31,243 nt of DNA from Chara braunii (taxonomy: Eukaryota; Streptophyta; Charophyceae; Charales; Characeae): NCBI GenBank assembly GCA_003427395.1, contig BFEA01000989.1, positions 254,445-285,687 on the forward strand. The letters are read 5' to 3'. The position numbers and the translations under genes are program-made. Of the stretch, positions 19,897 to 29,664 are shown one piece after another. The notes under the pieces were generated by a model that was not told where the DNA came from, made no database searches, and was given only the letters and a program-made list of their open reading frames with translations. The stretch's first letter is position 1. Each line of letters opens with the position of its first letter.

Positions 19897-20216
19897 CGTT
19901 CACAACCCACTGTTGATCTTTCTTGCAAAAGAGACTCGTTCCTGAAAAGTGTCATATGATACTCTCTCAGTAGTTCCCACTTTCATCACCTTTAACAGAT
20001 AGCTTATCTCAGTTTGGTCAGTGATAAGCAAAATCTCTCATGCGATCTAAGAAAGGCTGTAAAAACTCAAGCTCATCCAGGTAGAAAGATTTCTGTCAAA
20101 GATCCAAAGAGTCCCCTATACCTTGACTACTCTACTCTCCAACACAATTCCCAGTGTCAACTGTTCAGTCAAACTGGGCATTGCTAATTATTATAAGCAA
20201 CATCTGAAGGGTAGAT
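19897..20216 (-). pseudogene. Pre-gag array, partial unit between C and D
   Basis: Two frames join by eye: one with FYLDELEFLQPFLDRMRDFA ending in TGA, the other with TERVSYDTFQERVSFARKIN ending in TGA just before the ATG of the next unit. The end matches the closing helix of the array units (pattern F-x-x-V-x-FA-x-K). The N-terminal block typical of the array is not recognisable. Confidence 0.35.
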
Positions 20217-20708
20217 TTAAGGTAGGACATAATCAGGGATCTCGAACCTGGGTTTAAAGGTATTCAAAAGTAGGGATTTTATTATCACAGTGGGTTCTTT
20301 TTCTCTTGCTCTATCAATCTCAGCAATGGCTTCCAATAGAGGCATGCAATCTCTCCTGACCTCAAATCCCTCAGCAATTGAGAATTCAGGAAGCCTCTCT
20401 AATTGTCTTAGTTCTTTCCCCTATGTTACTTTTCTCTTTAGTTTTTCAAGTCACTCCTTGGTTCTTATGAGACTAATATAAGCGTTTGTCTGACACTTCA
20501 AGTAGTTATCCTCCTTTTCTGGGTCTGCTGGTACATCAATTCGTACGTCCAGGCTGACAGTACTCAGGAATTTGACCACAGGAATGTGAAATATTATGGG
20601 TCCTCTCTCACAAGTCTCATATCTCAGGATCACAAAAGGATTATCACACCCTATCACCTCATAGAGTCTACCCCTTACAATAGTTATACTGGCTACTGAG
20701 AGTGTTTT
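20217..20708 (-). pseudogene. Pre-gag array, unit C
   Basis: One frame of 164 codons between TGA at 20711-20709 and TAA at 20219-20217, with internal TGA (20453-20451) and TAG (20423-20421) and no ATG at its start. The N-terminal block reads NPFVILRYETCERG and then SLDVRIDVPADPEKED, aligning with FPYEVVKYE...DVRIYVPKE of unit B. A Lys/Glu linker follows, then LLLNTFKPRFEIPDY. Length, frame continuity and block order make it a decayed but complete unit. Confidence 0.6.
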
Positions 20709-21188
20709 TCATGGGCTCTCTTCACTTTCCATGCAAACTTTATCATGGCATATCAATTGTGTCTTGGGAATGTGAGTCCCTCAACAGGTGGAGACGGTAT
20801 TCCAACAAAAGGTCTGACATAGGTGCTAAAGCAAAAAAATTATTCCCTCTCACTCTAATCTTCTCTTCTCATCATGCACAAGATTCGAAGCTCGTTGCCA
20901 ACACGCCCCTTTTTGGTTTTCATTAAATCTTTGCTTTGACTCATAAATCCTAATATCATATTCATCAAGATCAATAAAATAATATGTAAGAACATACAGA
21001 CTGTCCTGTTCTTGTCCTGATCTCTTTATGGCTTCATATCTCACGATTTCATAGGGAATTACCGCCCTACTCGCTATAGAATTAAGGGAGTTCAGCAGCT
21101 TGTCTGATTCAGCCTTACTCAGCCCTCCATGGGCTCTTATCATTGTAAGCTTTGATTTTTCTCTCAAAGGCACATAACGTCGACTCAT
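20693..21188 (-). pseudogene. Pre-gag array, unit A (112-aa open part plus shifted tail)
   Basis: The ATG at 21188 gives 112 clean codons to TGA at 20850. The N-terminal helix LSKAESDKLLNSLNSIASRA leads into IPYEIVRYEAIKRS, then LYVLTYYFIDLDEYDIRIYE. After a charged linker (HDEKRRLE) the frame is lost, but another frame continues with GIPSPPVEGL and KFAWKVKRAHE, matching the tail of unit B, to TAG at 20695-20693. The start ATG overlaps the TGA of unit B as TGATG. No family is recognised. The alternating aromatic/acidic strands suggest a small alpha/beta domain. Confidence 0.65.
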
Positions 21189-21682
21189 CAGACTCTTTGA
21201 CCTCTTTTCACCTTCTGGGCAAACTCAATCACCGCAAACCAATCATCTTTTGATAAATTTATATCAGGTAAGGGAGGAGCTGGGAATCCCTTGAAGGTAG
21301 TAAATCGTGTAGATCCAGTGAAACACTTGTTCTCTCTCTCAAGCCTCTCTTTCTCTCACAGTACTACCTCTTCTACAAATCCCCATCATCTCCTATATAC
21401 TGCATCATTACTTCTTTCCTTTGGGACATAAATTCTTACGTCACACACATTCAGGTCTGTGAAATAGAATGTCTGTACATATAATCGTTCCTGCTCCCAT
21501 CGGCTCTCGACCATCTCATACTTGACAACTTCATATGGAAATGCCTCTCTCTTGCTTAGAATATTCGGTGACCTTAGGGGACATTCAACCTTCTTTTCAC
21601 TTGGACCCGAACCTATGCCAAAATTTGATCTTCTTTGTCTGATTACTTCTGCTGAAATTTCTTCAGCTCTCACGACCACCAT
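21188..21682 (-). pseudogene. Pre-gag array, unit B
   Basis: A single frame of 165 codons from ATG 21682 to TGA 21190-21188, interrupted by TGA at 21388-21386 and a second TGA ten codons later. Blocks in order: KREAFPYEVVKYEMVES, LYVQTFYFTDLNVCDVRIYV, charged linker EKERLEREN, then FKGFPAPPLPDINLS and DDWFAVIEFAQKVKRGQ. It is the best-preserved complete unit and serves as the reference for the others. Confidence 0.65.
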
Positions 21683-22164
21683 TTCTTTTCTCCCTTGTTA
21701 ATACCATGTTGATTATTGGCAGCTAGTTAGTTCCATCACAATAGCTGTCAGGTATAAGAGGGATTGGAACAGTCTTGTATGTTACTGGCATTATACTCCA
21801 TTCCACTTTCTTTTTTTGCTTAATCAAGTCTGTCCTTCCGTCATAGATAAATGGGATCACGATCTCCCATAACCAATTAAAATTTTCACCGTCATTGTTG
21901 CCTCCTTCCTTTACATATGGGCGGATATCATAGCTATCTCCCTTCAAGAAATGAGTCAACACTACGCAGATGGTTGAGCCACAAGAATGATAGCCCCAAC
22001 AAGCCTCATATCTGTAAGGAAATATTTCTCTTGTGGTAAGTTAGGACAATTATTTCATGACATCGTCGGTCAGCATTTATCTTGATCTGATCCACACTCT
22101 TTTCTTTTAGTTTCTTCAGTATGTCGAGAGGCAATAGAGCATACCTGATCAGACTCGATCCTCT
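21663..22164 (-). pseudogene. Pre-gag array, unit F (first after the primer-binding site)
   Basis: It starts after TAA 22167-22165 in a frame with LLPLDILKKLKEKSVDQIKI. A one-base shift near 22030 moves to a frame with REIFPYRYEACWGYHSCG and LTHFLKGDSYDIRPYVKEGG, then a LIKQKKKVEW linker and PIPLIPDSYCDG. A TAG at 21725-21723 precedes a short continuation with a charged helix that overlaps the start of unit B. The block order equals that of units A and B, with several identical anchor residues (FPY, YE, D-I-R-x-Y). Confidence 0.6.
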
Positions 22165-22176
22165 TTAGTCGATAGC

Positions 22177-22268
22177 ATCAATCCCTTCTCTCGGTTAGCC
22201 ACCGTGATCAATCCCTTCTCTCGGTACCTCACACAAAGAAGAAATAATTCACAGTTAGCCACCGTGAT
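22177..22268. repeat. Small overlapping direct repeats upstream of unit F
   Basis: atcaatcccttctctcggt occurs at 22177-22195 and 22207-22225 (period 30), and gttagccaccgtgat at 22194-22208 and 22254-22268 (period 60). Confidence 0.85.
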
Positions 22269-22407
22269 TCTCAGGAGAATTGAGCACTCAAAGAGAAAAA
22301 TAAAATTAATATAAAGCTCATAATATTGTCAACAGTTCTCACGTGCTAATCAAAGCTCAAAGATGATGATGACCCAGGTTCGTTCCGGACACGGAAATCT
22401 TTTCACG

Positions 22408-22425
22408 TCCCCGACAACGGCACCA
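22408..22425 (-). promoter_or_regulatory. Primer-binding site, tRNA-Asp type
   Basis: Minus-strand tggtgccgttgtcgggga differs at two positions (both C to T) from the complement of the plant tRNA-Asp 3' end, tggcgccgttgccgggga. It is preceded by four A and then by a sequence ending ...gcgaca, as expected for an LTR end, four-base spacer, and binding site. It lies about 240 bp before unit F and fixes the minus orientation of the element. Confidence 0.75.
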
Positions 22426-22429
22426 TTTT

Positions 22430-22968
22430 TGTCGCATTTTTTTCCAGACGAGCCTCTCAGGACGACCGGAAAGCCAATAGGCTATCACGCATGATTTTGT
22501 ATGTGATTGCAATAAATAAATTGATTAAATAATGCAAATCCCTTCCTGTTCTGTGCGTCCGGCTTCGAGCGAGACCCTTTACTTGCGGTCTTCGCCGGTC
22601 CCCGGTCTTATGAATCTTTTATTTTGATTCGGAACAACAGAGAATTATGCAAATAATAATCATAAAATTATGGAGTGCTACGCATGCATCAATTATGTCA
22701 ATCAGATTTTGAGAACTGTAACAAAACATCCGCAAAGGAAATCATCGAGCAAGAATAATGCAGAAAATAAGACTGACGGACTCGAGCAAAGACAGGGGCA
22801 ATTGAGTGAGGGAAGAGTGAGAACTCATAATAATCTCATAAAGTACACGTAAATGAGCATGGTCAGCACCTCTCAAGAGTCCTCACTCATCCCTCTAATC
22901 AGTCTTTCTCAATCTATTTTCACTGATCTTCTCTGGTGTCGGGATCCACGCCCACGTACAATCTGAGA
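22430..22968 (-). repeat. Putative inner 5' LTR (one copy only)
   Basis: On the plus strand the segment starts tgtcgcattttttt, the reverse of an LTR end in CA, directly abutting the spacer and primer-binding site. It holds gcaataaataaattg, a possible poly(A) context in R/U5, and an aaaataaaaga-like TATA context on the minus strand near 22615. Its right edge is undefined; 22968 is simply where coding similarity to the array resumes. I found no counterpart left of integrase. Confidence 0.45.
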
Positions 22969-23625
22969 CTAAGGCTTTGTGACGAAATGCCACCTGTAGC
23001 CATCGAGCTCTGAGCATGACCATCCGAGGCACATGACACGGTAGCTAACCATGGAGAAAAACTCCTCCCACAAAGTAGGCAGTCCGTCCACCGAAAAAAC
23101 TTTCCGCCTAAGGTAGAGATACTCCGTAGGCTCAGTTAATGCCTCAATGTCGATCACCGCCGGAGAGATATACCTCTTTGCCAATCCAATCACATTCAGC
23201 CAACTCGTGCCATTTGTGAGAAGTGGAGGGACTGGAGGCCTGGGATAATCAGTATAAAGCATCGGCCCAAAGCTGCGAATCAACGTAGTGCCACTCTAAT
23301 CGAGCTCCCTCTCTCTCTGCTCAAGGTATTCAGTGGCTGAGATCCAAACTGGATCAAAAAACTCATGAGTCTCCTTGCCCTTCCTCAGGTAAGGCCTCAG
23401 ATCGTGGATAGTGCCATCAACAAAACTCGTCTGGACAATGAAGATTGACAGGTCTCCCTGTCTGAACCCGATGACACTTACATACCCATAATAAAATGTC
23501 TCTTTGCAGGAAATCCGGTTGAGGCTGGTCATCACTGACTCACTGACCGGAGTAGACTGAAGTGTGATCATGAGTACTCTTGCCAATACAAACTGATTAG
23601 ACAGTCCCGGGGAACAGGTTACCAA
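22969..23625 (-). pseudogene. Pre-gag array-type unit E, beyond the primer-binding site
   Basis: One frame of about 217 codons with a single TAG at 23298-23296. The N-terminal part SESVMTSLNRISCKETFYYG resembles unit A, followed by IVQTSFVDGTIHDLRPYLRK and FFDPVW. The EYLEQRERELD linker comes next, then DYPRPPVPPLLTNGTSWLNV and IGLAKRYIS, equivalent to the tail of unit B. A further 60 residues, ending SYRVMCLGWSCSELDGYRWH, may begin a second unit that is cut off. It opens at a TTG; the first ATG is about 19 codons in. Its place on the far side of the binding site from units F-D is unexpected for a single element. Confidence 0.55.
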
Positions 23626-23639
23626 ACTGTCTGCAAGAA

Positions 23640-24900
23640 ACTGATTTGCTGAAAACTGATTGCTGAAGACTGATTGCTAAAAACTGACCACTAATAATAA
23701 TTGATTGCTGATAATTGACTGCCGATTAGATGAATGCTGGTTATCCGAATAAATGAGTTGTACTTGTTCAGAGACAAAACACTCACTGGTGGCTGCTAAC
23801 AGTCCTCCTTGCTTCCTCAATATTACCCACTGAAGTTATGGTGGCACATAACCTGCCGTTCTTATTATGCAGGTAGTATGTGTATTCTATTTTCGTATGT
23901 TTCCTCACGAGAGCCAGTGCGTTTTACATCATCATAGCAGTCTGCTGATTATACTCCTCAACTGCACCCTCCCTCCAGGTCTTTTCAGTACTCTGGTACA
24001 ACGAGCAGAAGACTCTAACTGTGTTGCTATTGTCCATATTCTCGCTGAATTCTCGCTACATCCGATCATCAATTCGAGACGGCGACTCTTGGATAACCCA
24101 GACACGAGAAGGGTATTGGGTTGATTGCCGTTTAGAATAGCTGTTCCTGATTGTTGCTCTTATGTTTGCTGTCCTTCAAATTAACTGTCTCTTTGATTGG
24201 ATTTGAGTTAAATAGTTGTTGAACCACCATTAAATGTCATCTTGATTGACTATCTCGCTGGTTAAATGTCGATTGTTGTTGATCCGACTCTTGAGCTGAT
24301 TGCTGAATTAAAAGTCGCTCCTGAATGCTGTCCCTGAAACGCTGTTTTCGGAATGTAGATTGACTGTCGCAAGTTGCTGGCTGAAAGCTGATTAGAATGT
24401 CATTAAATGTTGGTCAAGTAAAAACTGAATAGCAATTAAATGTTGATCGTGCAGTAACTGATCAGCACTCAAATGCCGCTCAAAGTATCGTCCTGAGCAT
24501 TGTCTTGAATGCTAAATTCTGCTTTAAGTGCTATTCCGAGAACTGCCCTGAGTACAACTCCGAACGCAGTTCAGGTTACAGTTCTGAGTATTATTCTGAG
24601 CACTGTTCTGAGCACTGTCCTAAGTACTGTTCTGAGTGTTATCTTAAGCATTGTTTTCTAGTCACGTTTTCTGATTGCCTATTCTACCTAAAGTTGTTGT
24701 CTGCTGGACGAGAACTGAACATTGTCGGTTACCTGCTGACTTAGAAACGGAACTCTGAGGAAATTGCGGACTGAGAAAATAAGAAAGGTGCTAAGGTTGC
24801 CGACTGAAACCAAATACTACCGAGCAAAGGTTGCTTAAGGCCTGCTGAAGTTAAAAGTCATCACACAATGGTCACCAAAAGCTGAGCACAACCTGTTGTC
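23640..24900. repeat. ctga-based minisatellite zone
   Basis: Degenerate repeats such as actgattgctga, gattgctgataattgactg and ttaaatgttgatc fill the zone. A tighter part at about 24505-24660 repeats a 12-base unit like ttctgagcactg, which in one plus-strand frame reads as a run of SEHC-like tetrapeptides. I regard the open frame 24505-24744 as a by-product. No gene is supported. Confidence 0.65.
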
Positions 24901-25149
24901 TGCTTGCTGACGCGTGACATTCTGAGACACTAATAGTGTACTAGTCAAACGATAGATTATTTTTTGTCCAACCGTTGTCTGAGCACTTTTTGATAAATTG
25001 TCTGGATATCAATCTTTCAAGCTGAGTGATAACTGAACCGATTCATTGGGCCACCGGTTCACGAAGACCATGTACCTTCACCTTACGGAGGAACAACAAC
25101 TTATGTTGTTCGCATATTAATGGAGTCAGAGGAGAGGATAGTTCGAGTA
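24901..25149. other. Non-coding spacer
   Basis: No coding frame, repeat or regulatory site is recognised. Confidence 0.3.
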
Positions 25150-25416
25150 CTACTGAGCTCGCATGAGCCTTGCCCATGCCTGCTCCACTATTTCTACACA
25201 GGAACTGGTGCTGTGCAGCCTGCCATCATGGCCATAAAAGTAGGCTACATACTCTATAAAATTCTCCCCCTTAACCATCATAACTGCCAATTCTCGCTGA
25301 GCCTGTTTATGGTGTTCAATAACCTGACATTCCTGTTCTTCCCACCCCTCTCTCTTGTCTCTGACCAAACTGTATTTTACCACAAGAACCTCACCACTCC
25401 TCATATTTCCCTCCAC
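25150..25416 (-). pseudogene. Short frame possibly related to the pre-gag units
   Basis: An 88-codon frame from ATG 25416 to a stop at 25150. GEVLVVKYSLVRDKREG resembles the YEVVKYE block, and the end CVEIVEQAWARLMRAQ resembles the closing helix of the units. The middle (YVAYFYGHDGRLH) has no match. The similarity is short, so this is tentative. Confidence 0.3.
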
Positions 25417-26770
25417 GTTCTAGCTCATCAATAATTAGAATAAGCCACCCGCTACTTAGGGGATTTCAGTTTTCAAGGAAAGAAAACCGTTCTCAGGTTT
25501 GGAGCCCCTGAAACGAATCAGACACAGATCGAGGAACCCGAGTGATCTGCCAAGGAGGTTTGGCCGTGGGTTCTGTGCTGACTTTGCAGAGTTATTCACT
25601 GAATCTGTGCCGAGTTCACTGAGCCTATTAGTCAGCCTGTCAGACCCCCTGTTTGGTTCCATCGGGAGTCGTCTAAGTCCGTCATTAATCAAGCTCTCAA
25701 CCGAGCTCACACCTGCAGAGTCGGCCTAAACAAGTCAACTGAACATGGACTGTACCTTGTCGAGCACTGATTAAGCCTGTGAAACTTCTGACTTTGTAAG
25801 GCTTAAGACGAGTTCACAAATTTCCCTGTATTTTTTTCAAGTCAGTACTTGGCCACTCACTGACTAAATCACCGGCTGTGTAAGGTTAGTGCTTAGCAAG
25901 TCCAAACATAAGAGAGTTGAGACACCTGGTGAACCTTTTGATTCTACATCAAATTATCTGAACCTGTATTGAATTATCTGAGTTTGTGTTAGAATGCCTG
26001 AGTCTGTTGTGAGTTTTGCTCAAATCTGGCCTGGGTGGTTGAGGTCTGTATCGAATTGTCTGAGCCTGAGTCGAACTGTCTGCCAATCCAAAAGCTGCGA
26101 GTGTTGGGTTTTTGCCTGATATTTATCTGGTAGTGGTTTCCTTTCAGCTTCTGACGCACAAGGCAACACTCGTGGCATGTTCTCATTCGTTTTTCACATG
26201 GCAGCGAGTATGTAGTTTTCACAGTGTCGACAAAATCAAGTAGGATCGTGCCCATTGAGGTAATGTACACTTCCCCAGTGCTACGACCAAGTAGGATCCT
26301 CAAACTGATTTTGTCCAATTCTAGTACTAAAAACTGGAGTAGTCTCAAAGCGTGTGTCGTGCTGAGAAACCTCCTGGAACTTACCTCCTTCAAGCATGAC
26401 ACTCTGATGCACGACCACTCAACCAGTCTGCCACGACCTGCGATGCAGGATCAAGAGCAACTCAAGAGTAATCGTTAATCACCATCCATAAAGAATTTTG
26501 CCAATATATACCCAACGTCCCTTAAGATGCGCTGCTTCTTGCCCATCAGAGAAACATACTCGCAATACAACCTTTACTACTCGATACTGGCTTACTTTAT
26601 GCGAGAAGGGTCGATATAAAGAGGCAAAACACTTCCCTGAGCTTGGTTATTTAGTCTATTTCCTTGATCCCTGGAGCGATTGGATACATGACCCGGACTT
26701 TTATCTGAACAAAACCTTGAGCACAATTAACAATAAACGAATTAGATAAATAATAATTAAGTAAAAAGTT
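25417..26770. other. Leader zone next to the right 4.2-kb repeat
   Basis: Open frames exist on the minus strand (25710-25456, 84 codons from a GTG; 26402-25989, 137 codons with LELDKISLRILLGRSTGEVY and a CHECC cluster), but neither resembles a known family and both could be chance. Degenerate repeats with cctga(a/g)tc and gaattgtctgag occur at about 25940-26070. No primer-binding site is seen at the edge of the right repeat (26771). Confidence 0.3.
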
Positions 26771-27426
26771 TAAGTGTAAGTCCTTCTTAACTGATTGGAT
26801 TAATCATTTGAATCGCTGACAGCCAACCACCTATTTTCAGTCACCAACTGAATTACCATGTTTGCTTCTTTGAAAAGTATAGGATCCACCAGGCCAAATT
26901 TGGCACGCTCACTCTTGCATTCATAATGAATGAGATTCCTATGTTCTCTGCTTTATTCCAAAGTAGCTTTCAGTTGGTCATCGATACAACTTGAGAATCC
27001 GAACCAATGAGAAAGGAGGGGCTGACAAGGCACGGATAATTGCTCAATCTGATCGCTTTCAAGGAAGCTGCCACGGGGCTAGTAAACATTCTTTGGAACT
27101 CTGACCTCTACTTCGATCTCCCTGCTTTTAATTCCTCTTAGAAAGTCATGCAACAATGGTGATCAGAAACTTTCGCTCAAAGCTCACCTAGACTTGCTTT
27201 GAAGAGACAAGGATGAAAAGCGAACATATAAAGCTCCCCACCATCGGAGCCAGTCCATGATGGAGTAGTCGTTTCCAGCCACAACTATCAATCAGAAAAT
27301 AACAGGTCTCTAGATAAGTAACACAAAACATTCTCTTCTACTCTCTCTCTATCACTGATCAATGCAACAAAAACTCCACACAAGTCGCGGGTTCGAGTTG
27401 ATCTACTATTCGCAGATGAATCACCA

Positions 27427-27936
27427 TCATAAACGCAGATAACTCCAAGCAAAATGGAAGAGTACTAACATCGTAGCGCGAGTTCTATTGTCTCGGCCAC
27501 CCTTTTTCTTGCTAGACATCCATTCGAAGACGCTCCGCTCCATGTCAGGCTTTGTTTTCCCCGCAAGACCCTGAGCGTAGGACCCGGTCATACACTGTAG
27601 TGACCGAAATCCCCAAGCTATCGTAGGTCGCCCTTCCTGTCCTCTTCCGTGACTGTGTCCAGGCTGTTCGTAGACATCAACCGCGAGCCCCCTTGTTGTA
27701 CATGCTTCTTGACTCCCCACCTTCTCACAGGGTCCCACATCTGTATCATCCTTTTTCACTCGTAATCATTCCGTGATCTCGTCGTCGCACCCTTCTCCTC
27801 TCGACTCAAAGTTGAACAGACATCCCTCCTTCAGTCTAACTTCCTCTCCCGTCCCGCAGGCTTTCACACTTACCACGTAGTTTCTCCCCTCCTCCGTGTA
27901 TAGGTGTCTTGCGGCTCGGTTCTTGTGTCCACTCAA
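27427..27936 (-). pseudogene. Conserved repeat-embedded frame 2, right copy
   Basis: Counterpart of 7515-7249 in the left repeat. The frame is open from the TTG-equivalent position at 27936 to a TGA at 27768-27766, and again from 27765 to the stop at 27427. It passes the position of the left copy's TAG, where this copy has Tyr. The extension contains WMSSKKKGGRDNRT. The two copies are broken at different places, consistent with a common frame of about 170 codons. The product is not recognised. Confidence 0.4.
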
Positions 27937-28831
27937 CCTGATCTCTGGATCAGCAGCAGCCTTCTACTCGCCGCGCTACAGAAAACTCATATCGCTCTCG
28001 CTACTCATGTTGACTTTCCCAAGTGAGTCTTCTTTCATTCACACAACTACCTTCCTCCACACTCTTCCTCGTCCTCCGCACTTCTCACCATCTCATTACT
28101 GCAACCAGTGCAAGAATGTCACGTATGTGTGAGAACAGCAATTAAAATCAGTCGTCCATCACAGGCTCTTGTCCCGCTTCGCTCACCCTCACCTCTCTTC
28201 CACTGACTGGCCTTTTCTTGCACACCGCACAACCCCACGTGTCGCCCGTGCACACCGTAACCAGTCCTTTCTTGATGGCTTAGCGACAAATATCCCTCAG
28301 TGACTCTCTTCTATTCAGACAACGCCGACTCACAAAGGCGAAAGTATACCTCGAGCTTCTTCACACGAAGAGCATTTACTCTTCATCTAGACCGCCGCTG
28401 CCCGCGTGTCTCTCCCTCTCTCTCTCTCCCTGCGTCTCCCTTACATGTCGAACATTCCGCATGTACAGGCTCAGTCACGACCCGACTTTCAGGACGCAAT
28501 AGCCTTGTCTCTTTCCCTCGCAAACTTAATCTACGTCACGATCGGTCTCGCAAGAAAACCGTTGACCTTTTTGTCATGGAGGTTCACCGCAGCTTATTAG
28601 TCACGAAATACTCGGAGCATACGTAGAGATAACGGTTGAGGTCAACCATCTCCAACAAGATCGAGTATGCTCATCCATATAGCTTAAGTTGAAGTCAAAA
28701 ACTAATGTTGTAGTCTGAGCACACCCATCTTACTCATGCGCACCACTCATCTCGTCGCCTCTGGTTCGCTACAGATGTCGTTCAGTTGACATCAGGCGTG
28801 CTTCGCGAACTCATCCCATTCCCACTCACTC

Positions 28832-29548
28832 TCAGTCTCTCTCTTTGTTGACCTCTTCGCAGCGCATGTTTTCTGCCTCTCGCGGCTCACACTTGTCTCT
28901 TCCCCTTGCTCTGTTTCTTCTATGTCTCTCTTGCCTCGCGGCCTCTGGGCGTCGGCTGTCGCGAGCTGGCCTCGGGTCTGCCGCTCTGTGGTGCTTCTGG
29001 ATCTCGCCTAGTATGGTATTTAAAAAGTACCCCTAGTCATATTGCAAACTTACTTGGCCAGAAATTGAAAGATATCGAATCTTTAGCTTGGATCTGAGGT
29101 CTGTCTCCCGATCCTTCGCCTCGCTCATCTCACTCTCCCCACCTGAGTCCCGTTCCAGGTGGGCCTGTTCCCAGTCCGCAGTGTCCATCGAGGTCTCAAG
29201 CTCATGATACGAGACCGTTACCTGCATTTTTGTCGTCACCCCGTCTCTTCTGCAGCGCCTCTCCACACGGTCTTTCGTCTCCGTGATAGCATCCTGCAGC
29301 CTTCCATCAGTCTGCATCTCCTCCTCTTTTCCTCCCTCCACATTGATCCTCAGTCTCAGCTCGTCACTCCCATCATAATTGAGTATAGCCGTGATCCAAG
29401 GCCCCTCCCCAGACATAGGCTTCCATCGAATCTGGTGGTACCAATAGCAGGGTCTATACCCATGCAACGCCATAGCCACACATAGATAACCGCGCCCACT
29501 ATAGCCAACGCTCAGAACGTTACTTGCCCGTAACGCACTAGAGGGCAT
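28832..29548 (-). pseudogene. Conserved repeat-embedded frame 1, right copy (171 aa then insertion)
   Basis: The ATG at 29548 opens 171 codons ending at 29033. Residues 1-149 align to the left copy without gaps. The frame then enters an insertion of about 80 bp that supplies a stop (SGQVSLQYD end). Past the insertion, a Lys/Arg/Glu-rich tail frame is open to a TGA at 28834-28832, matching the left copy's tail. The donor that is GTAAGT on the left is GCAAGT here. Its protein features are those described for the left copy. Confidence 0.5.
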
Positions 29549-29657
29549 AGGATAGAACAGGACTCGAACCGCTGGGAGAATAGAGCCTCAGCGTTTCCCG
29601 TCTATTCGCAGCACGTCAGCCTCACACGCTCACTCAAAAACCCAGGAGCAGTCCCCC

Positions 29658-29664
29658 TTTTATA
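29658..29664 (-). promoter_or_regulatory. TATA box in right 4.2-kb repeat
   Basis: Minus-strand tataaaa, identical in position relative to the downstream ATG (110 bp) to the left copy. If this is the 5' LTR, it would drive leftward transcription through the array and gag-pol. Confidence 0.5.

Noticed and set aside
25989-26402. 137-codon minus-strand frame as a zinc-finger gene
   Set aside because: Only a short Cys cluster is seen, spacing fits no known finger, and a competing frame overlaps the same stretch. It is left as unassigned.
26740-26771. Primer-binding site beside the right 4.2-kb repeat
   Set aside because: No TGG-starting match to a tRNA 3' end is present; the sequence is A/T-rich.
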